Origin: an uncultured Caldilineales bacterium
GTDB taxonomy: Bacteria; Chloroflexota; Anaerolineae; JAAEKA01
Assembly (NCBI GenBank): GCA_937907455.1
Contig: CALESQ010000080.1
Coordinates: 1-32,953 of the forward strand
Direction of reading: 5' to 3'
DNA length: 32,953 nt
Shown: one piece after another, positions 17,261 through 24,730 of the stretch
Layout: each line of letters opens with the position of its first letter
Numbering within the stretch: the stretch's first letter is position 1
Position numbers and translations under genes: made by a program
Notes under the pieces: model-generated
Database searches by the model: none
What the model was told of the DNA's origin: nothing
The model's input: only the letters and a program-made list of their open reading frames with translations

Positions 17261-17782
17261 TTAGTGCATAGATCGGCTTTGCGCGGCCTTCATGAAATCA
17301 ATATCATACTGACTGAACTTCTCGCCTTTAATCTTCTTCTGCAACAGCACCAGGCCCTGCAACAACGCTTCAGGGCGGGGCGGACAGCCAGGGATGTACA
17401 CATCAACAGGGATAATCTTGTCTACGCCCTGCACAATAGCGTAGTTGTTGAAAGGGCCGCCAGCGCTGGCACAAATGCCCATGGCAATTACCCACTTGGG
17501 TTCGGCCATTTGTTCGTAGAGGCGTTTGATCACCGGGGCCATCTTGTTGCTGACGCGTCCGGAAACGATCATCAAATCGGCCTGGCGCGGCGAAGCGCGA
17601 AACAGCTCCGAGCCGAAGCGAGCAATATCGTGGCGACCGGAACCGGTGGCGATCATCTCAATGGCACAACAGGCCAAACCAAACAGCAGCGGCCACACCG
17701 AATTGGCACGGCTCCAGTTCACCATGCTTTCCAATGTCGTGACTACAACACCATCTTCGCCGAGTTTGTTTTCCAGACCCAT
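17261..17782 (-). CDS. nuoB: NADH-quinone oxidoreductase subunit B
   Basis: A peripheral subunit of complex I (173 aa) that carries cluster N2, the last iron-sulfur centre before quinone. All four ligands are visible: the adjacent Cys38-Cys39 pair (FGLACCAIEM), Cys104 (MGICASAGG) and Cys133 (PGCPPRPEA). Length is normal. Ribosome-binding site GAGG is four bases before the ATG. It is separated from nuoA by 237 nt of 8-bp repeats and from nuoCD by a dispersed repeat. Confidence 0.96.
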   Translation of the reverse strand: MGLENKLGEDGVVVTTLESMVNWSRANSVWPLLFGLACCAIEMIATGSGRHDIARFGSELFRASPRQADLMIVSGRVSNKMAPVIKRLYEQMAEPKWVIAMGICASAGGPFNNYAIVQGVDKIIPVDVYIPGCPPRPEALLQGLVLLQKKIKGEKFSQYDIDFMKAAQSRSMH

Positions 17783-17820
17783 AAAACCTCGTAAGGATAC
17801 AAGTTTAGAAGTTTAGGAGT

Positions 17821-18023
17821 ATACAAGTACATAAGTACACAAGTACACAGGGGGCTTGTCTGCCAATCTGCCAATCTACCAATCTACCAATCTACCAATC
17901 TACTTGTCTACCTGTCTACTTGTCTACTTGTCTACCTGTCTACTTGCCTACTTGCCTACTTGCCTACTTGTCTACTTGTCTACTTGTCTACTTGCCTACT
18001 TGCCTACTTGTCTACTTGCCTAC
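17821..18023. repeat. 8-bp microsatellite array in the nuoA-nuoB gap
   Basis: Three blocks in an 8-bp rhythm. AAGTACAC-type units at about 17824-17849 are followed by TCTACCAA/TCTGCCAA units (about 17859-17899), then some fifteen CTTGTCTA/CTTGCCTA units (about 17900-18020). The first block is nearly the reverse complement of the third, so foldback is possible. Copies differ by single transitions (T/C). The array fills nearly the whole gap and touches the end of nuoA. No gene is credible here; the open frames simply translate the repeat. Confidence 0.9.
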
Positions 18024-18373
18024 CAGTCCAACGCGCCTTTGCGCCATACATAGACAAAGCCAACCAGCAAGATAGCAAAGAAAATAGCCATCTCGATCAA
18101 GCCAAACACTTTGAGCTGGCCCAGCATCACTGCCCACGGATAGAGGAAGATCACCTCGATATCGAACAGAATGAACAGCACAGCCACCACGTAGTACTGC
18201 ACAGGAAACCGCCGCCGCGCGTCACCATAGGGTAACATCCCCGATTCATACGGTTCCAGCCGGGTTGGAGTAGTACGCTTGGGGCCAAACAGAGCGGGAA
18301 CCGCCAAAGCAATGACCGCAAACACAGCCGCTATCACGATCAAAATCAACAGGGGCAGATATTCGTTTGGCAC
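18020..18373 (-). CDS. nuoA: NADH-quinone oxidoreductase subunit A
   Basis: A small membrane subunit of complex I (ND3 homologue) with three membrane helices. Typical motifs are YESGMLPYGDAR and QYYVVAVLFILFDIEVIFLYPWA, with a WRKGALDW end. I choose the GTG at 18373 (MPNEYLPLLILIV, 117 aa), because GGAG lies five bases upstream and the length then fits the family. The frame extends 22 codons further to an ATG, but this adds a non-conserved stretch. It is the first gene of the operon, with a strong promoter about 75 nt upstream. Confidence 0.93.
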   Translation of the reverse strand: MPNEYLPLLILIVIAAVFAVIALAVPALFGPKRTTPTRLEPYESGMLPYGDARRRFPVQYYVVAVLFILFDIEVIFLYPWAVMLGQLKVFGLIEMAIFFAILLVGFVYVWRKGALDW

Positions 18374-18448
18374 AATTGCTCCGAAAGGGGGGAAAAGAAA
18401 TACAGACCAGGGGCACCGACCTGCTATGCCATGATGCAACGGTTGCGA

Positions 18449-18477
18449 ATTCTATCACAGGCAAGGACAAATGTCAA
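18449..18477 (-). promoter_or_regulatory. Sigma70-type promoter of the nuo operon
   Basis: On the minus strand TTGACA (18477-18472) and TAGAAT (18454-18449) are 17 nt apart. Initiation near 18442 gives a leader of about 70 nt before the nuoA GTG. It is the best promoter match upstream of the operon. Confidence 0.75.
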
Positions 18478-18479
18478 GA

Positions 18480-18653
18480 CAAACGCTTCCAAAGGCTTTT
18501 TGCAGTCAGGGTGAAAACGACCTTTTGCCCGCCATCAGTGCTATAGCTCTTGCAGCCAGATTATCAGCCACATAATAAAGCAAGGGCATTTTCTATCCTG
18601 AAAACAGCGTATTTTCACACAAAGCGCGCCTGTACACCGAACGCCTGACTGAC
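18480..18653. other. Divergent intergenic region
   Basis: The space between the nuo promoter and the promoter of the rightward secreted-protein gene. I see no gene, repeat or terminator in it. Confidence 0.4.
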
Positions 18654-18682
18654 TTGCCAAGTGTTCTGTTCTTCGCTAGAAT
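18654..18682 (+). promoter_or_regulatory. Promoter of the secreted LRR protein gene
   Basis: TTGCCA (18654-18659) and TAGAAT (18677-18682) are separated by 17 nt. It points rightwards, about 60 nt before the ATG at 18745, and is divergent from the nuo promoter. Confidence 0.6.
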
Positions 18683-18744
18683 GTCATCGGGTAAGTCTTA
18701 TCGTCTCCTTAATACCCACACAGGGTCTCGGTTCGGAGGATAGT

Positions 18745-21700
18745 ATGGCACGTCTAGGCATGTTGATATTGATTTTTATCCTGGGAGCTGGGGGATTGCC
18801 TGCGGCAGCAACGCACCGCGTCCTTGCGGCACCGGCTGCAGCCGCGCCGCAACCGCTCACCGGCCTGCTGCCGCTGGAGCAATCAGCCTGTCCGGCGTGG
18901 CAAGCACCCCCCGCGGCCAGCTATCAAGGCTTTCCCGCAGCCGGTCTGTATACCTTTTTCGACTGGCGCCATCTTGATCCCGAGGTATATCCCTGGCTGA
19001 AAGGGGGGCATCTGGTGTTTCCCTGGCGTATGATCGAGCGCGACGGCCCCGGCCAGTACCGCTGGGACGCGGTGGATCAATGGATTGCCACGGAAGCCAG
19101 CCTGGGCAAGCCGGTGGGATTGGCGTTTAACACCTACGAAGGCGAATGTTGCGGCGGCAACCAGGTTCCTGAATGGTTCAACACGGCACACGGAGCCTGG
19201 CCCGATGGCGATGCCTATGTTAGCTGCTCCTGGACCGACATCTACGGCGAGGCGCAGCAGCAAAATATCCCCATGTATTGGTCCTCGGCCTATCTGGCTG
19301 CCTTTGAAAGCTTTGTAGCGGCCACCGCCGAACGTTATCGCGACGACCCACGCGTGGCCTTTGTGGAGGTGAGCAGCGGCATCTACGGCGAAACCATGCC
19401 GGGCGAATCGGATAGCGAGGTGGATGACTGCCTGCTAGCCGCGGGCCTCAGCGAAGATCTGTGGATCGAAACCGTAAACGCCATCAGCGACATCTATCAG
19501 CGCTACTGGCACGACATGCCGCTGCTGGTGCAATATGCGCCGTGGTATCTGTCGCGGCGGGAACGACGTGAGTTCAGCGACTACGCGGCCAGCATCGGCC
19601 TGGGGCTGAAGCACAACCGCCTGATCATGGATCACGAAGACCAGGTGGTGCGCTCGGATACAGCCACCATCCACCCCGATTCGTGCCGCACCGGCCAGTA
19701 CGACCCCATGCTGCAATTTGCCGGGCAGGTTCCCATCGCCTGGGAGGGCACCGCAGGCAACTTCCCCACCACAGCAGATTTACTCTGGTCAATGCTCAAC
19801 GGCATGAACAAGCATCCAGCCTATTTGCTGTTGGGCTGGCAGCCGCTCACCACCACAGACCCCATCGGTCAATGGGCACTGGATTTTGCAGCACGCTATG
19901 CAGGCGTCACCGTGGGCAACACGCCGGGGGTATGGGTAGCGCTGCGCGAGTCGCAGTCGGTGTGGTATCCACAGCGCGGCAACTTCGACTTCTGGCTGCG
20001 CCAGGATGATGCCGCAGCGAGTGGGCGCACGGTGGCAGTGTGGGGTGACAGCAGCAAGCCCTGGGGCCGCTATGCACGACGCACCGATGCAGCCACCGGC
20101 AACCCCGACATGTTCTTTGCCGTAGAAGATGCCTATCTCTTCAACAACAGCACCCTGCCGGTAACTATCCGCGTGATGTACCTGGACACGGGCACTGATG
20201 CCTGGGAACTGCAATACGACTCAACCGGCGACAATGCCAAATCGGCGGGCATCGTTGCCAAAAGCAACAGCAACCAGTGGCGTGAGGCGCTGTTCACCCT
20301 GCCGGATGCCCAGTTCAGCAACCAGCACAGCGGCTACGATTTCCGCATCCGCAGTCGCGGCGACGGCAACGAAACCATCAGCTTTGTTGAGGTGGTGAAG
20401 GGCGCACCAACCCGCGTTTCCAGTTCGCCACCAGACCAGGCGTCATCTGCCCTGCTTGCGACACGCAACAACCCCGCCGCGCCGCCGCCCAACGACGATT
20501 TCAACGCAGCCGTGCCACTCAGCCTGCCTGCCGAGCTGATGCTCACCATGAGCAATGCTACCACGGCCGCCAACGATCCGCTTATGGGCTGCGGCGAAGG
20601 CACAAACCAACGCACAGTTTGGTATCGCTTCACCGCGCCGGCCACAGGCTACGTTACATTGAATACAGCAGGTAGTGATTTCGATACCGTGCTGGCAGTT
20701 TGGCAGGGCACAGCAGGCAATCTGGTGCGCCGCGGCTGCAACGACGACGGCGGCTGGTGGGCAGGCAGCTCAACCCTGAATGTGGGGGTCAGCGCGGGCG
20801 AAACCTATTTTATCGAGATAGCCAGCCGCAGCGCCGCAGGCAGTGCCACCCTCACCCTGCGCGCCGAGTTCAATACCTGCACCTATGACGCCAGCGACCT
20901 GCCCGCAGTGCAAGCCATTCTGGCTACCTACGCCATGCCGTTCTACGATTCGTTCCTGGATGTAGTGAAAACACCTGCCAACGCGCGCTGTGCCGTGATC
21001 GGGCTGAACCTATCCGGCTGGCCGCTGGCGCAGCCCTTGCCTGCCACTATTGGCAACCTGCGCAACCTGCAAACGCTGGACCTGAGCGCCACCGGGTTGC
21101 CCAGTCCGCTGCCCAGCACTCTGGGTACACTGGACGACCTGCAACGCCTGAACCTGGCTGAAAACAAGCTGACAGGGCCACTGCCCGCAGTGCTGGCGAC
21201 TCTTACCAACTTGCAGGTGCTGGAACTGCCAGAAAACGAAATGAACGGCGCTTTGCCAACCTGGTTGAGTACCCTGCAGCGGCTGCAACGGCTGCATCTC
21301 TCGAACAATCATTTCAGCGGCGCGCTGCCGGCCTCGCTGAGCAATTTGAGCGAGCTGGAGCAGCTTTGGCTGGGTTACAACGATTTCAGCGGCAGCCTGC
21401 CTGCGGGCTGGGGCAGTCTCGCCAGGCTGCGCGAGCTATCGGTGGCAGGCAACAACCTGAGCGGCGGCCTGCCCGCAGATTGGGCTGATCTGACCGCCCT
21501 GCGCGTGCTGTATGCCCACGACAATGCGCTGGGTGGCACTCTGCCGGGCTGGCTGGGCAGCTTGCCCGCGCTGGAAGTGCTTTCGCTGGAGCACAACACC
21601 TTCAGCGGTTCCCTGCCCGCGGCACTCGGTACAGCGCCTCACCTGCAGATCCTGCGCTTGAACCACAACCAGCTTAGTGGCGCGTTGCCAGACAGCCTGG

Positions 21701-22302
21701 GCAGCATCAACACACTGCATAGCCTGTCGCTGGAGCAAAACCAATTCAGCGGCGCTCTGCCGGCCACACTGGGCAATTTACACCAGCTTCGCGGACTTTA
21801 TGTCAATAACAATCAGTTCAGCGGCGCTTTGCCAGCCAGTCTGGGCAACTTGAGCGAACTGCGCCGTCTGCATCTGGCCGCTAATGCGCTGGACGGTGCG
21901 TTACCAGCCAGCCTGACCAGCCTCAGCCAGATGTGGAGCATGGACTTTGCTCACACCACGTTGTGCGAGCCCGGGGATGCAGCCTTTCAAACCTGGCGCG
22001 CCGGTGTAGCGTACTGGCGCAGTTCCGGCTATATATGCAATACAGCCATCACGCCTACGTGGACGCCTACCTGGACCCCGACGGCCACGCCGACGCGCAC
22101 AGCAACGCCAACACGCACACCCACACCCATAGCCACAGCAACGCCCACACCCACGCGCACGGCCACCGCCACAGCCACCGCCACACTTACCGCTACGCCA
22201 AGTCACACACCTTCCGCTACATCCACCCCTACTGCAACTACAACACCCACCACCACCCCACTGGTGCATTATCGCTTCCTCCCGCTGATCATGCGGCATT
22301 AG
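18745..22302 (+). CDS. Secreted multidomain protein: glycosidase-like barrel, PPC domain, 13 plant-type LRRs, Thr-Pro linker and FLPLIMRH tail
   Basis: A large exported protein (1185 aa). The start follows GGAGGA (18735-18740) and gives a signal peptide (MARLGMLILIFILGAGG…). Residues about 60-400 resemble a TIM-barrel glycosidase; Glu in VEVSSGIYGE (about 205-214) and in AWEG (about 333) are candidate catalytic residues by analogy with clan GH-A. A beta-rich segment (about 420-560) may bind carbohydrate. A PPC domain spans about 582-708. Then come 13 leucine-rich repeats of 24 residues (about 760-1068; consensus LPxxLGxLxxLxxLxLxxNxxSG) with a two-cysteine C-cap. A Thr-Pro linker (about 1100-1170) ends in YRFLPLIMRH, a tail style I associate with exported Chloroflexota proteins. 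The substrate is unknown; activity is inferred. Confidence 0.85.
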   Translation: MARLGMLILIFILGAGGLPAAATHRVLAAPAAAAPQPLTGLLPLEQSACPAWQAPPAASYQGFPAAGLYTFFDWRHLDPEVYPWLKGGHLVFPWRMIERDGPGQYRWDAVDQWIATEASLGKPVGLAFNTYEGECCGGNQVPEWFNTAHGAWPDGDAYVSCSWTDIYGEAQQQNIPMYWSSAYLAAFESFVAATAERYRDDPRVAFVEVSSGIYGETMPGESDSEVDDCLLAAGLSEDLWIETVNAISDIYQRYWHDMPLLVQYAPWYLSRRERREFSDYAASIGLGLKHNRLIMDHEDQVVRSDTATIHPDSCRTGQYDPMLQFAGQVPIAWEGTAGNFPTTADLLWSMLNGMNKHPAYLLLGWQPLTTTDPIGQWALDFAARYAGVTVGNTPGVWVALRESQSVWYPQRGNFDFWLRQDDAAASGRTVAVWGDSSKPWGRYARRTDAATGNPDMFFAVEDAYLFNNSTLPVTIRVMYLDTGTDAWELQYDSTGDNAKSAGIVAKSNSNQWREALFTLPDAQFSNQHSGYDFRIRSRGDGNETISFVEVVKGAPTRVSSSPPDQASSALLATRNNPAAPPPNDDFNAAVPLSLPAELMLTMSNATTAANDPLMGCGEGTNQRTVWYRFTAPATGYVTLNTAGSDFDTVLAVWQGTAGNLVRRGCNDDGGWWAGSSTLNVGVSAGETYFIEIASRSAAGSATLTLRAEFNTCTYDASDLPAVQAILATYAMPFYDSFLDVVKTPANARCAVIGLNLSGWPLAQPLPATIGNLRNLQTLDLSATGLPSPLPSTLGTLDDLQRLNLAENKLTGPLPAVLATLTNLQVLELPENEMNGALPTWLSTLQRLQRLHLSNNHFSGALPASLSNLSELEQLWLGYNDFSGSLPAGWGSLARLRELSVAGNNLSGGLPADWADLTALRVLYAHDNALGGTLPGWLGSLPALEVLSLEHNTFSGSLPAALGTAPHLQILRLNHNQLSGALPDSLGSINTLHSLSLEQNQFSGALPATLGNLHQLRGLYVNNNQFSGALPASLGNLSELRRLHLAANALDGALPASLTSLSQMWSMDFAHTTLCEPGDAAFQTWRAGVAYWRSSGYICNTAITPTWTPTWTPTATPTRTATPTRTPTPIATATPTPTRTATATATATLTATPSHTPSATSTPTATTTPTTTPLVHYRFLPLIMRH

Positions 22303-22313
22303 AAAGTTGTTAG

Positions 22314-22342
22314 CTTGTATGTAAATTTTGTCATTTTACAAG
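22314..22342 (+). terminator. Weak AT-rich hairpin after the LRR protein gene
   Basis: CTTGTA (22314-22319) pairs with TACAAG (22337-22342), and inner TGTAAA/TTTACA pairs are possible. There is no U-tract after it, so it is only a candidate terminator. Confidence 0.3.
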
Positions 22343-22373
22343 GAACCGTTTTCATGTATTTGTAAGATTTATG

Positions 22374-22382
22374 TGGTATACT
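22374..22382 (+). promoter_or_regulatory. Extended -10 promoter of the lipoprotein gene
   Basis: TG-G-TATACT (22374-22382) is an extended -10 element; no good -35 lies 17 nt upstream. Initiation near 22389 would make a long leader of about 180 nt. Confidence 0.5.
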
Positions 22383-22389
22383 AAACGCA

Positions 22390-22567
22390 GTATGGGAAAG
22401 GTGCAATCGGGAAGTTATCAGCACCTAAGGATGGGATTTTATTTCGTGCATGGATGGAGTCAACCTCAGCGATATAGCAGAGATAAAGTTCAAACTACCA
22501 ACGCAGAAAAAGTGTCCGTGGCATTAGCCACATAATCCACAAAACCTCTGAAGGAGGGGCCTGCAAA
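22390..22567 (+). promoter_or_regulatory. Long structured leader with a possible 25-codon upstream ORF
   Basis: Three hairpins are visible: GGTGC/GCACC (22400-22404 with 22421-22425), GTGGC-ATTA-GCCAC (22518-22531), and CCTC/GAGG (22545-22548 with 22554-22557). The last would mask the GGAGG ribosome-binding site (22553-22557) of the lipoprotein gene. A short frame from ATG 22450 to TAG 22525-22527 ends in the loop of the second hairpin and has only a weak ribosome-binding site. No known riboswitch class is recognised. Confidence 0.35.
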
Positions 22568-24007
22568 ATGTCTGTTTCTCGTCGTTCATTGTTCATCGTG
22601 GTGATGCTAGCCGCGCTGCTGTTGGCAGGCTGCCGCGCCACCCCCGCACCTGCCACGGTCACTGTGGCGGAGCCGGCCACTGTTGTCGCCACGCAGCTAC
22701 CTGCGGACACAGCCGCTCCTCCCACCGCTACGCCTGAGCCGCCCACCGCAACGCCGGTTCCGCCCACGGCCACACCCAAACCTGCTACGCCTACGCCCAA
22801 ACCGGCGACTGCCACCCCCACCGGTGCGCCACCTACCGCCACAGCGCAGCCGGCTACCCCGACCACCGTTGCTGCTAACGGCCCCCAGGCTGTGCCCAAC
22901 CGCACCATGAACGTGCGCGGCGGCCCCGGCACCAACTTCCCGGTGATCGGCTCTGCCGCAACGGGCAGCAGCTACGCCATCACCGGCAAGAACGAAGATG
23001 GCTCGTGGTACCAGGTCTGCTGTTTTGCTGATGACAAAAAAGGATGGGTTTCAGCCAGTCTGGTGACCGTGCAGGGCGATGCCGCGGCCGTTACCCTGGC
23101 AGAAGATATCCCCACCCCAGAGCCGACTGCAACCCCAGTGCCAACAGCTACACCTGATCCCAACGCCACGGCCACGCCTACCGCAGCCCCGGCAGCCAGC
23201 GGCGGTGGCGGCGCAGCCACCGGCGGCCCCACCCGCGGCGTGCTGCTCTACTCGGTAGCCAACATGGCCGACCAGCGTTGGGAGCTGTGGGAATACAACT
23301 TCGCCTCGAAAGCCAGCCGCAAACTGTTCGACTGGCGCACCGAGGTTCAGTTCTCGCCGAGCTACGGCCAAATCGCCTACTTCGCCTGGCCTGCCGCCGT
23401 AGGTGATCAGGCAGGTATCTGGATTATGAACACCGATTATTCCAACGAGCGTTTAGTAATCCCTGGCGGCGCGGCCTATCCCTCGTTCTCGCCCGATGGC
23501 TCGCGCCTGGCCGTAACTGCCGGTGGCATCTATGTGGTTAAAACCGACCTCAGCGATGTCAAGCGCATCAGCGACGGCGAATATCCGGCGTGGTCACCCA
23601 CCAGCAATTGGATCGCTCACCGCGAATGTGTGGGCGGAGCCTGCGGCATCTACCTGACCGATCCAGACAACGGCGCTCAGCAGCGCCTAACCAGCGGCGG
23701 CAGCGATGGGCAGCCGGCGTGGAGCCCCAACGGCCGACAACTGGCCTACATCTCACAGGACGATGGCAACTTTGAGATCTATCGCATCAACGCGGACGGC
23801 AGCAACAAGGTACGTCTCACCAACAGCCCCACCAGCGATGGCCTGCCTGTGTGGTCACCTGACGGTAACTGGATCGCCTTCCGTTCCGACCGTGATGGCG
23901 GTTGGGCAATCTACGTGATGCGCGCCGATGGCTCCAATGTGATCAAGATTGCCAGCGCCGCGGTGTTGTCGGCGTGGTTCTTCGAGAAGATGGGCTGGCG
24001 ACCATAG
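22568..24007 (+). CDS. Lipoprotein with SH3b domain and TolB-like beta-propeller
   Basis: An exported lipoprotein (479 aa). A signal peptide ends in the lipobox LLAGC with Cys22. A Thr-Pro-rich spacer follows, then a bacterial SH3 domain (about 110-170; MNVRGGPGTNFPVIG…KKGWVSASLV) of the kind that often binds cell-wall peptides. A second Pro/Thr spacer leads to a beta-propeller (about 222-479) made of PD40/TolB-like blades, with repeated motifs SFSPDGSRLA, AWSPTSNWIA, AWSPNGRQLAY and VWSPDGNWIAF. The propeller probably serves protein or ligand contacts at the cell surface. The precise role is unknown. Ribosome-binding site GGAGG lies ten bases upstream. A strong inverted repeat with a U-tract follows at 24060-24099. 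Confidence 0.88.
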   Translation: MSVSRRSLFIVVMLAALLLAGCRATPAPATVTVAEPATVVATQLPADTAAPPTATPEPPTATPVPPTATPKPATPTPKPATATPTGAPPTATAQPATPTTVAANGPQAVPNRTMNVRGGPGTNFPVIGSAATGSSYAITGKNEDGSWYQVCCFADDKKGWVSASLVTVQGDAAAVTLAEDIPTPEPTATPVPTATPDPNATATPTAAPAASGGGGAATGGPTRGVLLYSVANMADQRWELWEYNFASKASRKLFDWRTEVQFSPSYGQIAYFAWPAAVGDQAGIWIMNTDYSNERLVIPGGAAYPSFSPDGSRLAVTAGGIYVVKTDLSDVKRISDGEYPAWSPTSNWIAHRECVGGACGIYLTDPDNGAQQRLTSGGSDGQPAWSPNGRQLAYISQDDGNFEIYRINADGSNKVRLTNSPTSDGLPVWSPDGNWIAFRSDRDGGWAIYVMRADGSNVIKIASAAVLSAWFFEKMGWRP

Positions 24008-24028
24008 CCTGATTGCAATGCAGCTTAC

Positions 24029-24057
24029 TTGACGTCGCCCGTCTGAAAGCATAGAAT
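24029..24057 (+). promoter_or_regulatory. Promoter of the csoR-copZ-copA operon
   Basis: TTGACG (24029-24034) and TAGAAT (24052-24057) are separated by 17 nt. The predicted start (about 24064) falls inside the inverted repeat at 24060-24091. Confidence 0.65.
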
Positions 24058-24059
24058 AG

Positions 24060-24099
24060 AGCTACCCCACCCCCCCTGGGGAGGGGTAGCTTGTTTTTT
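24060..24099 (+). promoter_or_regulatory. Candidate CsoR operator that also has the form of a rho-independent terminator
   Basis: AGCTACCCC (24060-24068) pairs with GGGGTAGCT (24083-24091). Inner CCCC/GGGG pairs extend it across one A/A mismatch, with a CCCT loop, and TTGTTTTTT follows. As DNA it has the TACCCC…GGGGTA form with G/C tracts described for CsoR operators and sits at +1 of the csoR promoter. As RNA it would terminate the upstream lipoprotein transcript. Both roles are inferred. Confidence 0.65.
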
Positions 24100-24114
24100 G
24101 ACAGGAAACCCGAC

Positions 24115-24393
24115 ATGGACAGCGATACCAAGCGCCATCTGCTCAACCGTCTCAAGAGCATTGAAGGTCACGTGCGCGGCGTGCAGCGCATGGTGGATGA
24201 AGACATCTACTGCATTGACGTGATCCGCCAGATCAACGCGGTGCAAAAGGCGCTGGAAGGCGTAAGCAGCCTGGTGCTGGAAAACCACCTCAACACCTGC
24301 GTCACCACCGCCATTCGCGGCGACGACGTAGATGAGCGCCAGCGCATGATCGGCGAAATCGTCAACGTCTTTCAAGAAACATCAAAACTATAG
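24115..24393 (+). CDS. csoR: Copper-sensing transcriptional repressor CsoR
   Basis: A DNA-binding repressor of 92 aa from the all-helical CsoR/RcnR family, expected to release DNA on binding Cu(I). The Cu ligand triad is complete: Cys33 (DIYCID), His58 (LENHL) and Cys62 (NTCV), with the same spacing as in the M. tuberculosis protein. The first helix motif RLKSIEGHVRGVQRMV is typical. The start ATG has AGGA eight bases upstream; an in-frame start eight codons earlier adds a sequence overlapping the U-tract region and is less likely. It is followed by copZ after 59 nt and then copA, a classic copper-response order. Confidence 0.93.
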   Translation: MDSDTKRHLLNRLKSIEGHVRGVQRMVDEDIYCIDVIRQINAVQKALEGVSSLVLENHLNTCVTTAIRGDDVDERQRMIGEIVNVFQETSKL

Positions 24394-24406
24394 ACCTCTC
24401 TACTTG

Positions 24407-24432
24407 TCTACCCGCCCTCGGCATACTTATCT
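24407..24432 (+). repeat. Copy 3 of the degenerate GGCATA intergenic motif
   Basis: GTCTACCCGCC followed by CTCGGCATACTTATCTGCC lies between csoR and copZ. It resembles 4220-4250 and the reverse complement of about 8256-8290, and is preceded by CTACTTGTCTAC, the unit of the 17.9-kb microsatellite. Confidence 0.45.
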
Positions 24433-24452
24433 GCCTTCCCAAGGAGATTCCC

Positions 24453-24662
24453 ATGACCCTCAAAACCTACTCTGTTCCGGCCATCAGTTGCGGCCACTGT
24501 GTGATGACCATCGAGCGCGAGCTGAAAGAAGTGTCCGGCTTGCAGTCTGTGCGCGCCAACAAAGACACCAAAGCCGTGCTGGTTGAAGTGGATAGCGAAG
24601 CCGTGCTGCCAGCCGTCGAAGCGATGCTGGTTGAAATCGGCTACCCCGCGGCGCACAGATAA
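24453..24662 (+). CDS. copZ: Copper chaperone (HMA domain), CopZ-like
   Basis: A 69-aa single heavy-metal-associated domain protein expected to carry Cu(I) in the cytoplasm to the exporter CopA. The metal site is Cys13-Gly-His-Cys16 (ISCGHCVMTIERELKEV), a CxxC variant with a His between the cysteines. The beta-alpha-beta-beta-alpha-beta length is normal. Ribosome-binding site AAGGAG lies close upstream of the ATG. It is flanked by csoR and copA on the same strand, which supports the copper assignment over mercury or zinc. Confidence 0.9.
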   Translation: MTLKTYSVPAISCGHCVMTIERELKEVSGLQSVRANKDTKAVLVEVDSEAVLPAVEAMLVEIGYPAAHR

Positions 24663-24687
24663 CAGAATGACACGGTAACTGGTCACC

Positions 24688-24705
24688 GGCCCAAAAGATT
24701 GGGCC
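24688..24705 (+). other. Hairpin in the copZ-copA gap
   Basis: GGCCCAA (24688-24694) pairs perfectly with TTGGGCC (24699-24705) around an AAGA loop. No U-run follows directly. It may set the copZ:copA ratio by mRNA processing or partial termination. Confidence 0.45.
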
Positions 24706-24730
24706 ACGAAGCGTCGTTTATTCCTGACAA

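Noticed and set aside
17856..18053. Thr/Leu/Tyr-rich small protein
   Set aside because: The frame is a direct translation of the 8-bp microsatellite and overlaps the end of nuoA.
24098..24126. A second TTGACA (24098-24103) as another csoR promoter
   Set aside because: The matching -10 would lie inside csoR and is GCGATA-like; the promoter at 24029-24057 is far better.
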